Of a stretch of DNA of 64,000 bases, positions 44,802 to 53,210 are shown piece after piece (the first letter of the stretch is position 1; each line of letters opens with the position of its first letter). A model generated the notes under the pieces. It searched no databases. It was given only the letters and a program-made list of their open reading frames with translations, and was not told where the DNA came from. The stretch covers positions 124,001 to 188,000 of the forward strand of contig NZ_FOCL01000010.1 of NCBI RefSeq assembly GCF_900110105.1. The letters run 5' to 3'. This DNA is from Mucilaginibacter gossypiicola. Lineage in GTDB: Bacteria > Bacteroidota > Bacteroidia > Sphingobacteriales > Sphingobacteriaceae. A program made the position numbers and the translations under genes.

Positions 44802-47489
44802 TTAATTGGACAAAGGTAAATATATATTGAATTGAACTTTAAAATCTGAATGTAACAGTTCGTCGATGGGCGTTATTTTAAACTCACCATTATGATTCTC
44901 GATGATGCGTTTTATATGATATCCGCCAAAGCCGGATCCATTATCTTTACTACCGGTGCTTCCTTTAGTTTCAAAGGCGTTTTTATTGAAGCCTTTAGGA
45001 AAAGCTTTACCATTATTCATAACTGTGACCTCAAGCATGTTCTGACGGATTAATTTGCCGAACTGGATAGAAATGATATTTTCGTTTTTTGACCTATCAT
45101 CAGTAAAACCATGTTTTAAAGCATTATCAAAAAGATTTTTAAAAAGGATCTTCAATTGATAAGCGTCGGCTTTAATAATTGAGCTGCCGCCCTTAATTTT
45201 AAATACACAGTTAGCATTGGCGTAAAGTGGAACAATAGTATTTTCGAATAACTGTTTTAAGTCAAACTCCTCAAACTTTATTGTGTCTGATCTCAGATTT
45301 AATGTTTCTTCGGCTTTTTTTAGAGTGTGCTGAGCATCGGCCACACAATTATTCATTCGGTTTAAGATATTGTTTATTCGGACTAGGTCTGCATCACTTT
45401 CACTTTGTCCTTCCAGTGGCTCTACTGCGTAATCCTTAATCGAAATAGGATTATTAGAAGCTGATTTTTCTATTAAATAGCTCATTAATAATTTTAAATC
45501 AATTCCAAGCGAAGAAATAGGTTGATTCACCTCGTGTTTAATGCGCGATATTAGGTTGTATAATGCATCGTCTCCGGTCTTAACGGCCTCCCGTTCAACT
45601 TTTTGAATTTTTTGAGAGTAGAAGGATGCGACGTACTGTAGTTGCTCATCAATTGGGAGCATTCGTATCCGGACCTTTTTTAATTCGTCCAGATTAAAAG
45701 TAGGAATACCACTATATCTCCTGATTGCTTTAAATTGCAATTCCACATACTCACTTTGCAGTTGAGTAATAAGATACTCTGGATGAATTAACTCGTTAGT
45801 GACTAAGCCGATAATATTGGAACTAATTAAGGCTTGCCAGTTTCCTTCAAATAATGTTGGTTTTATGTTTTCTCCGACCTTGGAAATAAGGATAGATGAA
45901 GTGCCTATCCATTCAATTTTGCCACTGATTAATTCTGTATCAGAAATAAAATCGCTTACATCACTTTCCTTCAAGGAATATATCCCATGGTCACCATTCA
46001 GGTTTTTTATTTGTATGAAAGGAATACCTTCTACTTCATTGAGATTATCTGCGCTAACGTACTTTCCAGACTTAATTGTTGCCAAAGTGCCTAAAGAACT
46101 ATACTCCGGTCCGTTATAGTTATCAATTAATTGATGTCTAATATTAATTTCATAGCTGCTGCTGTCTAATTCGGTAATAGAAATCCATTTGCAACCATCG
46201 ACAAAAAGACTTTGATCACTGAATGCCGCTGCTATTTTTTTGCTTTCTTGTCTGAAATTCTCCATACGAATATTTGAAGAATCGCAAATAAATAGTTCAT
46301 CATTACTTTCAGAACGAGATTTATCTATAGCTATTAGCGCCATACTGGCCGTAGATTGCGGACGCAGCGTGTCTTTAGGAAGTAAAATGGCTCCGGCTAA
46401 ATAATTTTTTTGTATCAAATATTCCCGGAGTCCGATAGCATCTTTTTTTCTTGAAAATAATATCGACTCAGGAACCAGCAGCACGATTTTGCCATTTGAC
46501 TTTGTATGATATAGCGCTAACAATACCGCATTGATTGCATAATCGAACGAATGAAACAGTTGCCAACTTTCAAAGTTATAATCGGCAATTTTCATATTGA
46601 TAGGTGGCGCAGAAATGAAAAAATCCGCTTTTACATTATGATGCCATTTTTCAAAAGCGTTGGCGATCTTATATGTAAAAGGTTTACTATCATTACTGCT
46701 AAGGATATTCAACGTTCCTATAACACTAGCGCTTTCATTAATATCACCTACTATCAAATCCAAATCGGACGATCGCTTCAGCAACTCATGTGCTAAACCT
46801 GCGTTGCCAGCGAATGGGTCGAATAAACGTGCTCCTTCGTTTATTGGGAACAAGGTTGACATCAAATAAGAAAGAACTTTTGGTGATGAATGGCTGCTGC
46901 CCCTAAACCTATCTTTTATTGTGTATTCATTTACGCTATCATTAAAAAACTCACCGAACTCCTGTGCAGAGAGGTTTGTATAACTAAATTCAGACAGACT
47001 CAGGTAAATTTCCTTGGCTTCTCTTTCTCGTAGTCGATCCTCTATTTTATAGGTTATATTAATAAAGTTGTCTAATCTATTTTGAATAGTTTTCTCTAAA
47101 CGTCTAAACTGATCGATTAAATGCATTTTAAAATCGCCAGCAACGTTTGGCAAGCTTTCTAAAACATGATAAGCATAAAATAATACAATAGCGTTCAACT
47201 GCATACTGGTTTCAGAATCCAAACCGGACAAATGACTAAGCAGATAAATCTTTTTAGATAAGTCTCTAAAAGGCCTCAAACCAATGTCTTGCAGAGCAAC
47301 ACCCGATAACCCAATAGCGAAAATATCCTGGTATTTTTTTACCCGCGCTGCAATTTGATTGGCGGTAACATCCGATCCATCATTTTTAAGATAAAGCCGT
47401 TGCTCATTAACCCTCGACGCAATCTCTGCGTAAGAAAGCGGCTCTTTTTCGTGTAACAGTATTTGCTCTATTGCCTCGTGTAATGTCAT
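44802..47489 (-). CDS. HARE-HTH, degenerate N6-methylase, HsdS-like TRD and histidine kinase fusion
   Basis: 895 aa. The HARE-HTH winged helix is about 1-75 (MTLHEAIEQILLHEKEPLSY). The HsdM-like fold is about 200-440: SAM motif I D224-PFAGNAGL is present, but motif IV reads SAPPIN (Ala294-Pro-Pro-Ile) instead of NPPF/Y, so methyl transfer is doubtful. One HsdS-type target-recognition domain follows, about 461-630 (LGTLATIKSGKYVSADNL; MLPIDEQLQYVASFYSQKI). The histidine kinase ends the protein: H-box RIKHEVNQPISSL with His652, N-box NLFDNALKHG with Asn789, G1 VMNNGKAFP and G2 GSGFGGYHI (about 850). No membrane segment is visible, so it is a cytoplasmic sensor, and its input is probably DNA. 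It is the first gene of the R-M operon. Confidence 0.85.
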   Translation of the reverse strand: MTLHEAIEQILLHEKEPLSYAEIASRVNEQRLYLKNDGSDVTANQIAARVKKYQDIFAIGLSGVALQDIGLRPFRDLSKKIYLLSHLSGLDSETSMQLNAIVLFYAYHVLESLPNVAGDFKMHLIDQFRRLEKTIQNRLDNFINITYKIEDRLREREAKEIYLSLSEFSYTNLSAQEFGEFFNDSVNEYTIKDRFRGSSHSSPKVLSYLMSTLFPINEGARLFDPFAGNAGLAHELLKRSSDLDLIVGDINESASVIGTLNILSSNDSKPFTYKIANAFEKWHHNVKADFFISAPPINMKIADYNFESWQLFHSFDYAINAVLLALYHTKSNGKIVLLVPESILFSRKKDAIGLREYLIQKNYLAGAILLPKDTLRPQSTASMALIAIDKSRSESNDELFICDSSNIRMENFRQESKKIAAAFSDQSLFVDGCKWISITELDSSSYEINIRHQLIDNYNGPEYSSLGTLATIKSGKYVSADNLNEVEGIPFIQIKNLNGDHGIYSLKESDVSDFISDTELISGKIEWIGTSSILISKVGENIKPTLFEGNWQALISSNIIGLVTNELIHPEYLITQLQSEYVELQFKAIRRYSGIPTFNLDELKKVRIRMLPIDEQLQYVASFYSQKIQKVEREAVKTGDDALYNLISRIKHEVNQPISSLGIDLKLLMSYLIEKSASNNPISIKDYAVEPLEGQSESDADLVRINNILNRMNNCVADAQHTLKKAEETLNLRSDTIKFEEFDLKQLFENTIVPLYANANCVFKIKGGSSIIKADAYQLKILFKNLFDNALKHGFTDDRSKNENIISIQFGKLIRQNMLEVTVMNNGKAFPKGFNKNAFETKGSTGSKDNGSGFGGYHIKRIIENHNGEFKITPIDELLHSDFKVQFNIYLPLSN

Positions 47490-47530
47490 TGTTATTATCT
47501 ACCCTTATACTATCCAAATATCTGATTAAA

Positions 47531-47554
47531 ATATGCAGTGCATCTGCACATATG
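47531..47554. promoter_or_regulatory. Palindromic operator candidate in front of the kinase/R-M operon
   Basis: ATGCAGTGCATCTGCACATA contains the inverted repeat GTGCA-TC-TGCAC. It lies in the 75-nt gap between the DUF2130 stop and the kinase start codon. It shares TGCAGT..AT.TGCACA with the site at 48842-48866 before the DUF2130 gene. The WYL protein encoded just upstream is the natural candidate regulator. Confidence 0.5.
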
Positions 47555-47564
47555 TTGTTTTACT

Positions 47565-48824
47565 TTAAACATTCGCAAGTGAGTCACCTTCATCCAACAA
47601 AAGTTCATCAAACTCCAATGCTTTCACTTCTTTTACCGAAGTTCCGGCAATCCCTTTTATCGACCCGTAAATTTCTATAGTGTTTTGGGTCATCATTTCA
47701 ATTTGCTTTTCGCGCTCTTTCCAGTTCTTTATCGCCACCTTCTTTTCCTTGGTAAGGGTTTCCTGCATCGCTTTAAAACCACTTAGAACAAACTCAATGT
47801 GATGAGCAAATTCGTGACTGGTAAGGTAGTCATACAACATCTGTTGTTTTTCTCCCTTGTTTTCGCCAGCTACTTTTTGCTCCTGCAGAGATAATAAGTT
47901 TTGCCTTAATACTGTTACTAAAGCAATTGCCTCATTAAAAGTGCAAACCCATACGCCATCTTTCAAACCGAATTGCTTCATATCCTTAGGCAATACTTCG
48001 GTAACCAAAACAGGTATCAGGCCTTTATGATGACGCATGTCCGCTTTTAATTTATCAATCCACGCAGGCACAAATGCTTTTGCCCGTTTACTTTCAAAAA
48101 CAATTGTTCCACAATCATTCATTTGTAGATTTCGGACTTTGTGCAAAATATCGGCTCCGTTAGCACCTTTTAAAATTTCGGTTATTTCGTCAAAAGGGAA
48201 AGTTTGAATTAATAATTTTTCTAACTCCAGTTCCATCACCTCTCCTTGAACCTGCATTGACCCTTGTTCCATTTTCCGCTGCATGTTCTCCAACTGTTGC
48301 TTCAAGCCACTGATAAGATGCTCACTTTCCTGCGACTTTAAGAAGTTAGCATCCTGCTCAGTTTTGCGGACTTTTTCTTCAATTACTTTACGTTCTTTCG
48401 CAAGCGTACGTTCAACTTGCAGTTCCAGTGCTTCGCGCTCTTCAGTGATCTGTCGTTGTTGCTTTAACAATTCCAGTTCGCGGGTTTGCATCAATTTGGC
48501 AGCGTCTTTCCTCTCCTGATTTTCCTTTTTCAGAGCTTCCAGTTCAGCACCGGTTTTTTCAGAAACTTCTTTTTCTATTTTGATTCGCTGTAAATCTTCC
48601 GCTTTTCTTAATTTTTCTGAAATAATACGGTCTTGTCTTTCTTTTTCGTCGGCCAAAGCATTTTCTTTTTCCTGAAAATTTTTCTCTTTTGCATCAAACT
48701 GCTGCTCCAATTCATGCTTTCTTTTCAGAAAATCAGCATTGAAATTTTTCTCTAAATTTTCTTTGATAGCCTCTTCAACATCTAATGGAGTTTGGCAGGT
48801 TGGACAAATGATTGTGTTTTTCAT
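47565..48824 (-). CDS. DUF2130 coiled-coil protein
   Basis: About 419 aa from ATG at 48824 (MKNTIICPTCQTPLDVEEAI); an ATG at 48863 would overlap the WYL gene and precede the zinc-finger start, so it is rejected. An N-terminal CPTC motif (half of a zinc ribbon) is followed by a very long coiled coil (about 15-190, Glu/Lys/Gln-rich) and a C-terminal DUF2130 domain: ADILHKVRNLQMNDCGTIVF, then ESKRAKAFVPAWIDKLKADM and KDGVWVCTFNEAIALVTVLR. DUF2130 shows a restriction-endonuclease-like ESKRAK segment and often accompanies R-M genes; its role is unknown. It lies between the WYL regulator and the kinase operon. Confidence 0.82.
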   Translation of the reverse strand: MKNTIICPTCQTPLDVEEAIKENLEKNFNADFLKRKHELEQQFDAKEKNFQEKENALADEKERQDRIISEKLRKAEDLQRIKIEKEVSEKTGAELEALKKENQERKDAAKLMQTRELELLKQQRQITEEREALELQVERTLAKERKVIEEKVRKTEQDANFLKSQESEHLISGLKQQLENMQRKMEQGSMQVQGEVMELELEKLLIQTFPFDEITEILKGANGADILHKVRNLQMNDCGTIVFESKRAKAFVPAWIDKLKADMRHHKGLIPVLVTEVLPKDMKQFGLKDGVWVCTFNEAIALVTVLRQNLLSLQEQKVAGENKGEKQQMLYDYLTSHEFAHHIEFVLSGFKAMQETLTKEKKVAIKNWKEREKQIEMMTQNTIEIYGSIKGIAGTSVKEVKALEFDELLLDEGDSLANV

Positions 48825-48841
48825 AAAACAAAGGTGCCCAT

Positions 48842-48866
48842 CATGTGTGCAGTATATGTGCACACA
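48842..48866. promoter_or_regulatory. Palindromic operator candidate in front of the DUF2130 gene
   Basis: ATGTGTGC and GCACACAT form 8-bp arms around AGTATATGT. Aligned with the site at 47531-47554, most of a 20-nt core is the same (TGCAGT-AT-AT-G-TGCACACA here). It overlaps the end of the WYL gene and sits about 20 nt before the DUF2130 start. Confidence 0.5.
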
Positions 48867-49871
48867 TTATAAATAGTTATTACGCATGCTTTCCACCTTA
48901 ATTTTGAGTTCATTTACAAGGCTTTCTGGCGAAATAATTGTCAACCCATCTCCATATGACAGAAGCTTTGCAATCAGTTCATAATTCACAATTACATTAA
49001 TTTCAATCAAAACACCCGTATCGGTGTGATTTGGCGGCATTTGTGAACCATGTATAGGCTTGGTTTTAACGTAGGGCCAAAGGGCGTCAGAAACGAGTAT
49101 GGTGATTTTTTCAACCGGTTTAGTTTTATTGATGGTTACGCCAACGATGTCATCGAAATATTCGTTGAAATCAATGCCCTTATTTTCCTTGAATTTTATG
49201 GCAAGTTCAGTTAAGTGTGTGATTCTATCGAGTGCGAGATTTGTTATTTGATTCGACTGCTCGTTCAAACCGAAAACAAACCATCTTAAATTGTACTGTT
49301 TTAGATAATACGGATGGATCTGGTATAAAACGGATGATTCTCCTTTAAAGGCTGTGTAATTAATTGCCAATGCCCGATGGTTGTATATGGCATTGAAAAG
49401 TGGAGTTATCAATTCCAGGCCCTTTAAAAACTGATTTTGCTCAAAATCAATTATTTTTCCGATGTCTTGTTTACTTATACTTTGAAGTCGATTAGAAATT
49501 TCATCAATCCATTCAAATTGTGGCAACCCTTTAAAGCGAGATAGCGTCAATAAAACTTCATTAATCTGGGTAATCTCCACTTGGTTAAGCGGGCTTTTGT
49601 TAATGGAATAGTTTCTGTCGACATATCGGTGAAAAACCTTTTTCATGTCTTTGATCCGATCAAGTTCTACATGCCAACCTTGGCTGCTTTCCATAAACTT
49701 AATATCTTCGTAAACCTGCCTTTTCTTTACGCCTTCTGATTTTCCGGTAAATTCATAGATAGCGACGTTACAGGCTTCCACAAGATCTTCAATGAAATAT
49801 TTACGCCCAAAATTACTGAAACATTTATCTAAGGCTATATAGCGAATTTGGGCGTGTTTGTTTGTAGACAT
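48867..49871 (-). CDS. WYL-domain transcriptional regulator
   Basis: 334 aa. The N-terminal winged-helix part (about 5-90: YIALDKCFSNFGRKYFIEDL, VKKRQVYEDIKFMES) is followed by a WYL domain (about 150-245: HRALAINYTAFKGESSVLYQ, then IHPYYLKQYNLRWFVFGLNE and LALDRITHLTEL) and a WCX-like C-terminus (about 250-330). WYL regulators of the BrxR/CapW type repress phage-defence operons and release them on infection or ligand binding. The position upstream of the DUF2130 and R-M genes, with shared palindromes before each unit, suggests it controls them. Confidence 0.85.
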   Translation of the reverse strand: MSTNKHAQIRYIALDKCFSNFGRKYFIEDLVEACNVAIYEFTGKSEGVKKRQVYEDIKFMESSQGWHVELDRIKDMKKVFHRYVDRNYSINKSPLNQVEITQINEVLLTLSRFKGLPQFEWIDEISNRLQSISKQDIGKIIDFEQNQFLKGLELITPLFNAIYNHRALAINYTAFKGESSVLYQIHPYYLKQYNLRWFVFGLNEQSNQITNLALDRITHLTELAIKFKENKGIDFNEYFDDIVGVTINKTKPVEKITILVSDALWPYVKTKPIHGSQMPPNHTDTGVLIEINVIVNYELIAKLLSYGDGLTIISPESLVNELKIKVESMRNNYL

Positions 49872-49944
49872 AACTTATTTAAATAAAGATCCTTAAAATG
49901 GTCATTGATAATGCTCACAAATTTACCAGACTTAATTGTAAATC

Positions 49945-50088
49945 ATTTTAAGTGGGTAGGCCATAGCAGGGATGTAATGAGCGACAGCGAATTTCATCCC
50001 TGCTTGTGCGGCGGCGAGGCTGACGGCGGAATGGAGCCAGCGCGATAGCGTATGGTGCAATGAAGCCACCTGCCGCGGCCGCTTGGCC
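49945..50088 (-). other. GC-rich structured intergenic element after the AbiE genes
   Basis: The region is distinctly more GC-rich than its surroundings. It contains the perfect 10-bp inverted repeat AGCAGGGATG and CATCCCTGCT with a 20-nt loop (about 49967-50006) and a dense run of GCGGC/GCCGC elements (50008-50085). A 60-codon frame crosses it but has no family signal. It may be a structured RNA, a terminator or an old mobile-element end. Confidence 0.45.
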
Positions 50089-50955
50089 TCAATTGGCATT
50101 AAATATTCTTTCAAACAACAATGATAGCTCTTCTTTCACCTGACTATAAGGCGGCAATTGCTCATGTGGTATTTGATGAGCCAGGCTATTTTTCCAGGCC
50201 CCTGTAAGTTTTTTATCTACATCATCATTTAAAAATTGGTCTATTCCGGTAAATTCCAAGTTTTTAAATTCCATTTTTTTGTGAAACGCTTTTACTATTA
50301 TCGGCCATTCAATAGCTGTAAGCTTATGGGATAGATACCATATATCAAAATAATCCCTCGGCGCAGAATAAGAGCGCTGTATTAACGCCCTCAATTTCTC
50401 CGACATTACCTCTTGCAAATCATAACAGGGGATAGTTTGATCTGCTAAGGCCAGTTTATCAGAATACGCATGTGTTATGGGGCATAAACTAACCGGGAAT
50501 AACATTTTTTCATAAAGGATGATCTCTATTTTTACGCTTGTTGCCCATCTTTCCTGTGGAGGTGGTGCCTGGTTCTTTAAATGATCTGCTCCCCAAAATT
50601 TAATGATTGCTGCATAGCCGGTAGGCATGTCCTTATGCTTCAATTCTTTTATAGAATCAATAAATAAAGGAATTTCTGTCCGTTGTGTTATCAGTTCGAT
50701 TATTTCCTGTAATAATTCGCGGTTTAATACAAAGTCAGGGTTTACAGAGGTAAAGTCCAGGTCTTCTGAAAATCGGTAGTCAGGTATGTAGCACTTTTTC
50801 AAACAGGTGCCACCTTTAAATACAAGACTATCCCGGCACAATGGGATAGAGAATATGGCATCAATGAAATGGCCTAATACCCAATCCTTATCTACCGTAC
50901 TACGGGACACGTTTTCTTGCAGCGCAATTTTCTCTATTTCCTTCTTTAGTATCAT
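50089..50955 (-). CDS. AbiEii-type nucleotidyltransferase toxin
   Basis: 288 aa. The nucleotidyltransferase signature LVFKGGTCLKKCYIPDYRFS plus EDLDF (about 42-66) gives the GG(T/S)xxxK and SxDxD metal/NTP site. LQEVMSEKLRALIQRSYSAPRDYFDIWYL matches the AbiEii/AbiGii family C-terminal motif with K-x-x-A-x-x-R and D-x-x-D. AbiEii/MenT-like toxins add nucleotides to tRNA and stop growth during phage infection. The start overlaps the antitoxin stop at 50955. Confidence 0.9.
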   Translation of the reverse strand: MILKKEIEKIALQENVSRSTVDKDWVLGHFIDAIFSIPLCRDSLVFKGGTCLKKCYIPDYRFSEDLDFTSVNPDFVLNRELLQEIIELITQRTEIPLFIDSIKELKHKDMPTGYAAIIKFWGADHLKNQAPPPQERWATSVKIEIILYEKMLFPVSLCPITHAYSDKLALADQTIPCYDLQEVMSEKLRALIQRSYSAPRDYFDIWYLSHKLTAIEWPIIVKAFHKKMEFKNLEFTGIDQFLNDDVDKKLTGAWKNSLAHQIPHEQLPPYSQVKEELSLLFERIFNAN

Positions 50956-51755
50956 TAATATTGTTTGTCTGAAAGGTTAAGCAATTCATCTTTGCTGATA
51001 TTCAGCCTTAACTTCCAAGCTGCTATAAATTCACCTTTCTCTGTTCCCTGCGGATCAAAAAGGTTATATTTTCTATTTATCTGCGCTTTTGCAAAATCAA
51101 TAAATTTATCCATTGATGGCTTTTCAAATAACTCTACCAAAAATCCTATTCTTTTAGTAGCAGCAGTATTGCCAACTTTTCGGCAATAATTGATCATCTT
51201 ATCAGCAGTAATTTCTGCCTGGGATAAAGCCCTTATTAGTTCAGCATAACCGCCAGAATATTGTGGTTGATCAAAACAGTCTATAATAGTCTTTTCAATA
51301 TCTGTTATAGGATATTTTGTATTACCATATCCATTGTACACAATACCAGTACGCTTACCAGGGTTTATAGTGACAAATTTATAAGGGGTTCCTAAAAGGA
51401 CATTATCGGTTTTCCTCTGCGTGGTCTGAATAAATATTGTATTAGAAAATTGCTCGGTTAACCCATGTAGATTTAAAGCCGACCAATAAGCCACTGCGCT
51501 ATTTTTTACCACAAACGTGCCGATTACGTTTTCATCACGGAAATTAACCTTGCAAAACTTCCCGCGCTCTATCCGGGAAAGCAGCTCTTTATGGACCAAA
51601 TTTTCAAGGACTTCGTTGAGGTTATCAAACTTTCTATTGATTTGGTTCTCAATTTCATCAAATTTAAACAGCTCAATTTCATAATCATCCAGCAACTTCA
51701 TAAATTCAAGTTGTTGCTGTGTTAAGTTGGATGATATGTAAACACTATGTGCCAT
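50955..51755 (-). CDS. AbiEi-type antitoxin
   Basis: 266 aa. The N-terminal winged-helix domain (about 10-70: FKFDEIENQINRKFDNLNEV, then LENLVHKELLSRIERGKF) is followed by the AbiEi C-terminal domain (YWSALNLHGLTEQF, IFIQTTQRK, YPITDIEKTIIDCFDQPQYS and GGYAEL). AbiEi proteins repress their own operon by binding inverted repeats and neutralise the toxin. A perfect inverted repeat lies 19 nt upstream, as expected. Confidence 0.88.
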   Translation of the reverse strand: MAHSVYISSNLTQQQLEFMKLLDDYEIELFKFDEIENQINRKFDNLNEVLENLVHKELLSRIERGKFCKVNFRDENVIGTFVVKNSAVAYWSALNLHGLTEQFSNTIFIQTTQRKTDNVLLGTPYKFVTINPGKRTGIVYNGYGNTKYPITDIEKTIIDCFDQPQYSGGYAELIRALSQAEITADKMINYCRKVGNTAATKRIGFLVELFEKPSMDKFIDFAKAQINRKYNLFDPQGTEKGEFIAAWKLRLNISKDELLNLSDKQY

Positions 51756-51773
51756 ATTACTTCGAGTGTCATT

Positions 51774-51798
51774 ATAAGACCTAAAAAATGGGTCTTAT
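51774..51798. promoter_or_regulatory. Operator candidate of the AbiE operon
   Basis: The perfect 8-bp arms ATAAGACC and GGTCTTAT are spaced by 9 nt, immediately upstream of the AbiEi start. The position and symmetry match autoregulatory sites of AbiE systems. Confidence 0.6.
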
Positions 51799-51906
51799 CG
51801 TTACATTAAAAGTAAATATAGGTAGTTATTTCTAATAAACAATACCTATTTAGAGATTGATCCACAAACAAGCAGCCGCTTAACGACTGCTTGTTTACGT
51901 ACTGAT

Positions 51907-52344
51907 TTATTTGATAAGTTTATTCAACAACAAATAAACCATAATTAAAAAAACAAAACCCAACACGCCCCATACCATTATTTTGTAATATTCGGGGCTT
52001 CTCATTTGCTCCGGGAATATTTGAAACCTTATTTGCTTAGTAACCGGCTTAGGCCCTTTTTCAATAGTTTGATTGATGGTAAACAAACTACTGGCTAATG
52101 TTTGATTAACCATCGAAAGATCTGGCTTTGGTGCCTGCACCTGTATATTGCTAAATTTAGCTTCAAAACTATTAATCAATCTTTCAGTCTGCTTTTTACC
52201 AGTCTCTATAATCCTGTCTTTTTCATCAAGCTTTTCTTTTTGCATACTCATAAAGTCCTGCATTTGCTTATTGTGCAAAAAGACCTCTTTAAGCATTTCT
52301 GTTAGCGTTATATCATACATTGGTGTTTCTTCCTGTGTCTTCAT
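51907..52344 (-). CDS. Coiled-coil membrane protein coupled to the relaxase
   Basis: 145 aa. The N-terminal half is helical and charged (MLKEVFLHNKQMQDFMSMQK, EKLDEKDRIIETGKKQTERL). A single C-terminal membrane helix (MVWGVLGFVFLIMVYLLLNK, about 123-142) follows. The ATG overlaps the relaxase stop by 4 bp, so the protein belongs to the mobilization module, perhaps docking the relaxosome at the membrane. I do not recognise a named family. Confidence 0.65.
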   Translation of the reverse strand: MKTQEETPMYDITLTEMLKEVFLHNKQMQDFMSMQKEKLDEKDRIIETGKKQTERLINSFEAKFSNIQVQAPKPDLSMVNQTLASSLFTINQTIEKGPKPVTKQIRFQIFPEQMRSPEYYKIMVWGVLGFVFLIMVYLLLNKLIK

Positions 52345-53210
52345 ATTGAAATTCCTTTCGAATAGTTAAGTTTTTGTTCCTGTTCTTTAGTTAATTCTTG
52401 CTGTTGTTTTTGTTCTTGTAGCCGTTGCTGCTGTATTTGCTGTTGTTTTAATAACTGTTCCTGTTTAAGCTTTTTTTCAATATCCATCAAAGCATAACCA
52501 ACCTGACTGCCTTTGAAACGGACTTGCTGCTTATCTATAAATGCAATACCTCGCCCAAGCTCTACGGCATAACCTTGCTTTTCCATGTACTTTTTTAATG
52601 CTGGTAAATCTTTACATTGTTTAATAGCCTGTAATAAATGATTTTTTAAAGCCTCCTTCCGCTGATCAACCCTCTTCTCTTGTGATACTCTTTGTTCGGG
52701 TCTTAAAAATTTATTGGGACTTAATACTTTGGTGAGTTTATATTCCAGTTCCATCTTTCGGCAGTACTCTGCCATGCGTTTATAGCTATTGCTGTCAGTG
52801 GCTGTTTTGCCATCGTAACCGATACGGTTGGCCACAATATGAAGGTGCTGATGTTGCCTGTCACTATGCTCAATCACTACGTACTGGTTATTATGAAACA
52901 TAAACTCTTTGGCCAGCTTTTCAGCCATGTCAACTTTGTCCTGGGGATTTAATTTGCCCGCATCACCGTGGGCAAAGCTGATCGCTAAATGGAATACTGG
53001 CTTACTGACATTTGAGTTAAGCTTACTCACTTCAATAAAATCACGGACCAGTTGCCGCTTATCACCAAAACATTGGTTGTAGGCAATCACTTCTGCTTGT
53101 TTCTTTTCCATCTCGTGTAACTGCATCGCCTTAGTTTGTTGCAAACGACCTTCGAAAAGATAATTCAGACACCCCCGAAAACTTTTACCAGTTCCTATTT
53201 TACCAATCAT
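52341..53210 (-). CDS. Relaxase/mobilization nuclease
   Basis: 289 aa. Motif I has Tyr in GCLNYLFEGR (about 14-22). Motif III is the His-rich EHSDRQHQHLHIVANRI (about 114-130) that binds the metal. The C-terminal tail is a Gln-rich coiled coil (KQEQLLKQQQIQQQRLQEQK). It belongs to the PF03432 relaxases found in Bacteroidota mobilizable elements, which nick oriT and pilot the strand into a recipient through a helper's secretion system. It overlaps the MobC-like gene by 4 bp. Confidence 0.92.
   Translation of the reverse strand: MIGKIGTGKSFRGCLNYLFEGRLQQTKAMQLHEMEKKQAEVIAYNQCFGDKRQLVRDFIEVSKLNSNVSKPVFHLAISFAHGDAGKLNPQDKVDMAEKLAKEFMFHNNQYVVIEHSDRQHQHLHIVANRIGYDGKTATDSNSYKRMAEYCRKMELEYKLTKVLSPNKFLRPEQRVSQEKRVDQRKEALKNHLLQAIKQCKDLPALKKYMEKQGYAVELGRGIAFIDKQQVRFKGSQVGYALMDIEKKLKQEQLLKQQQIQQQRLQEQKQQQELTKEQEQKLNYSKGISI

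Noticed and set aside
49932..50114. 60-codon minus-strand ORF
   Set aside because: It overlaps the AbiEii end and covers a palindromic GC-rich element; base composition explains the open frame.
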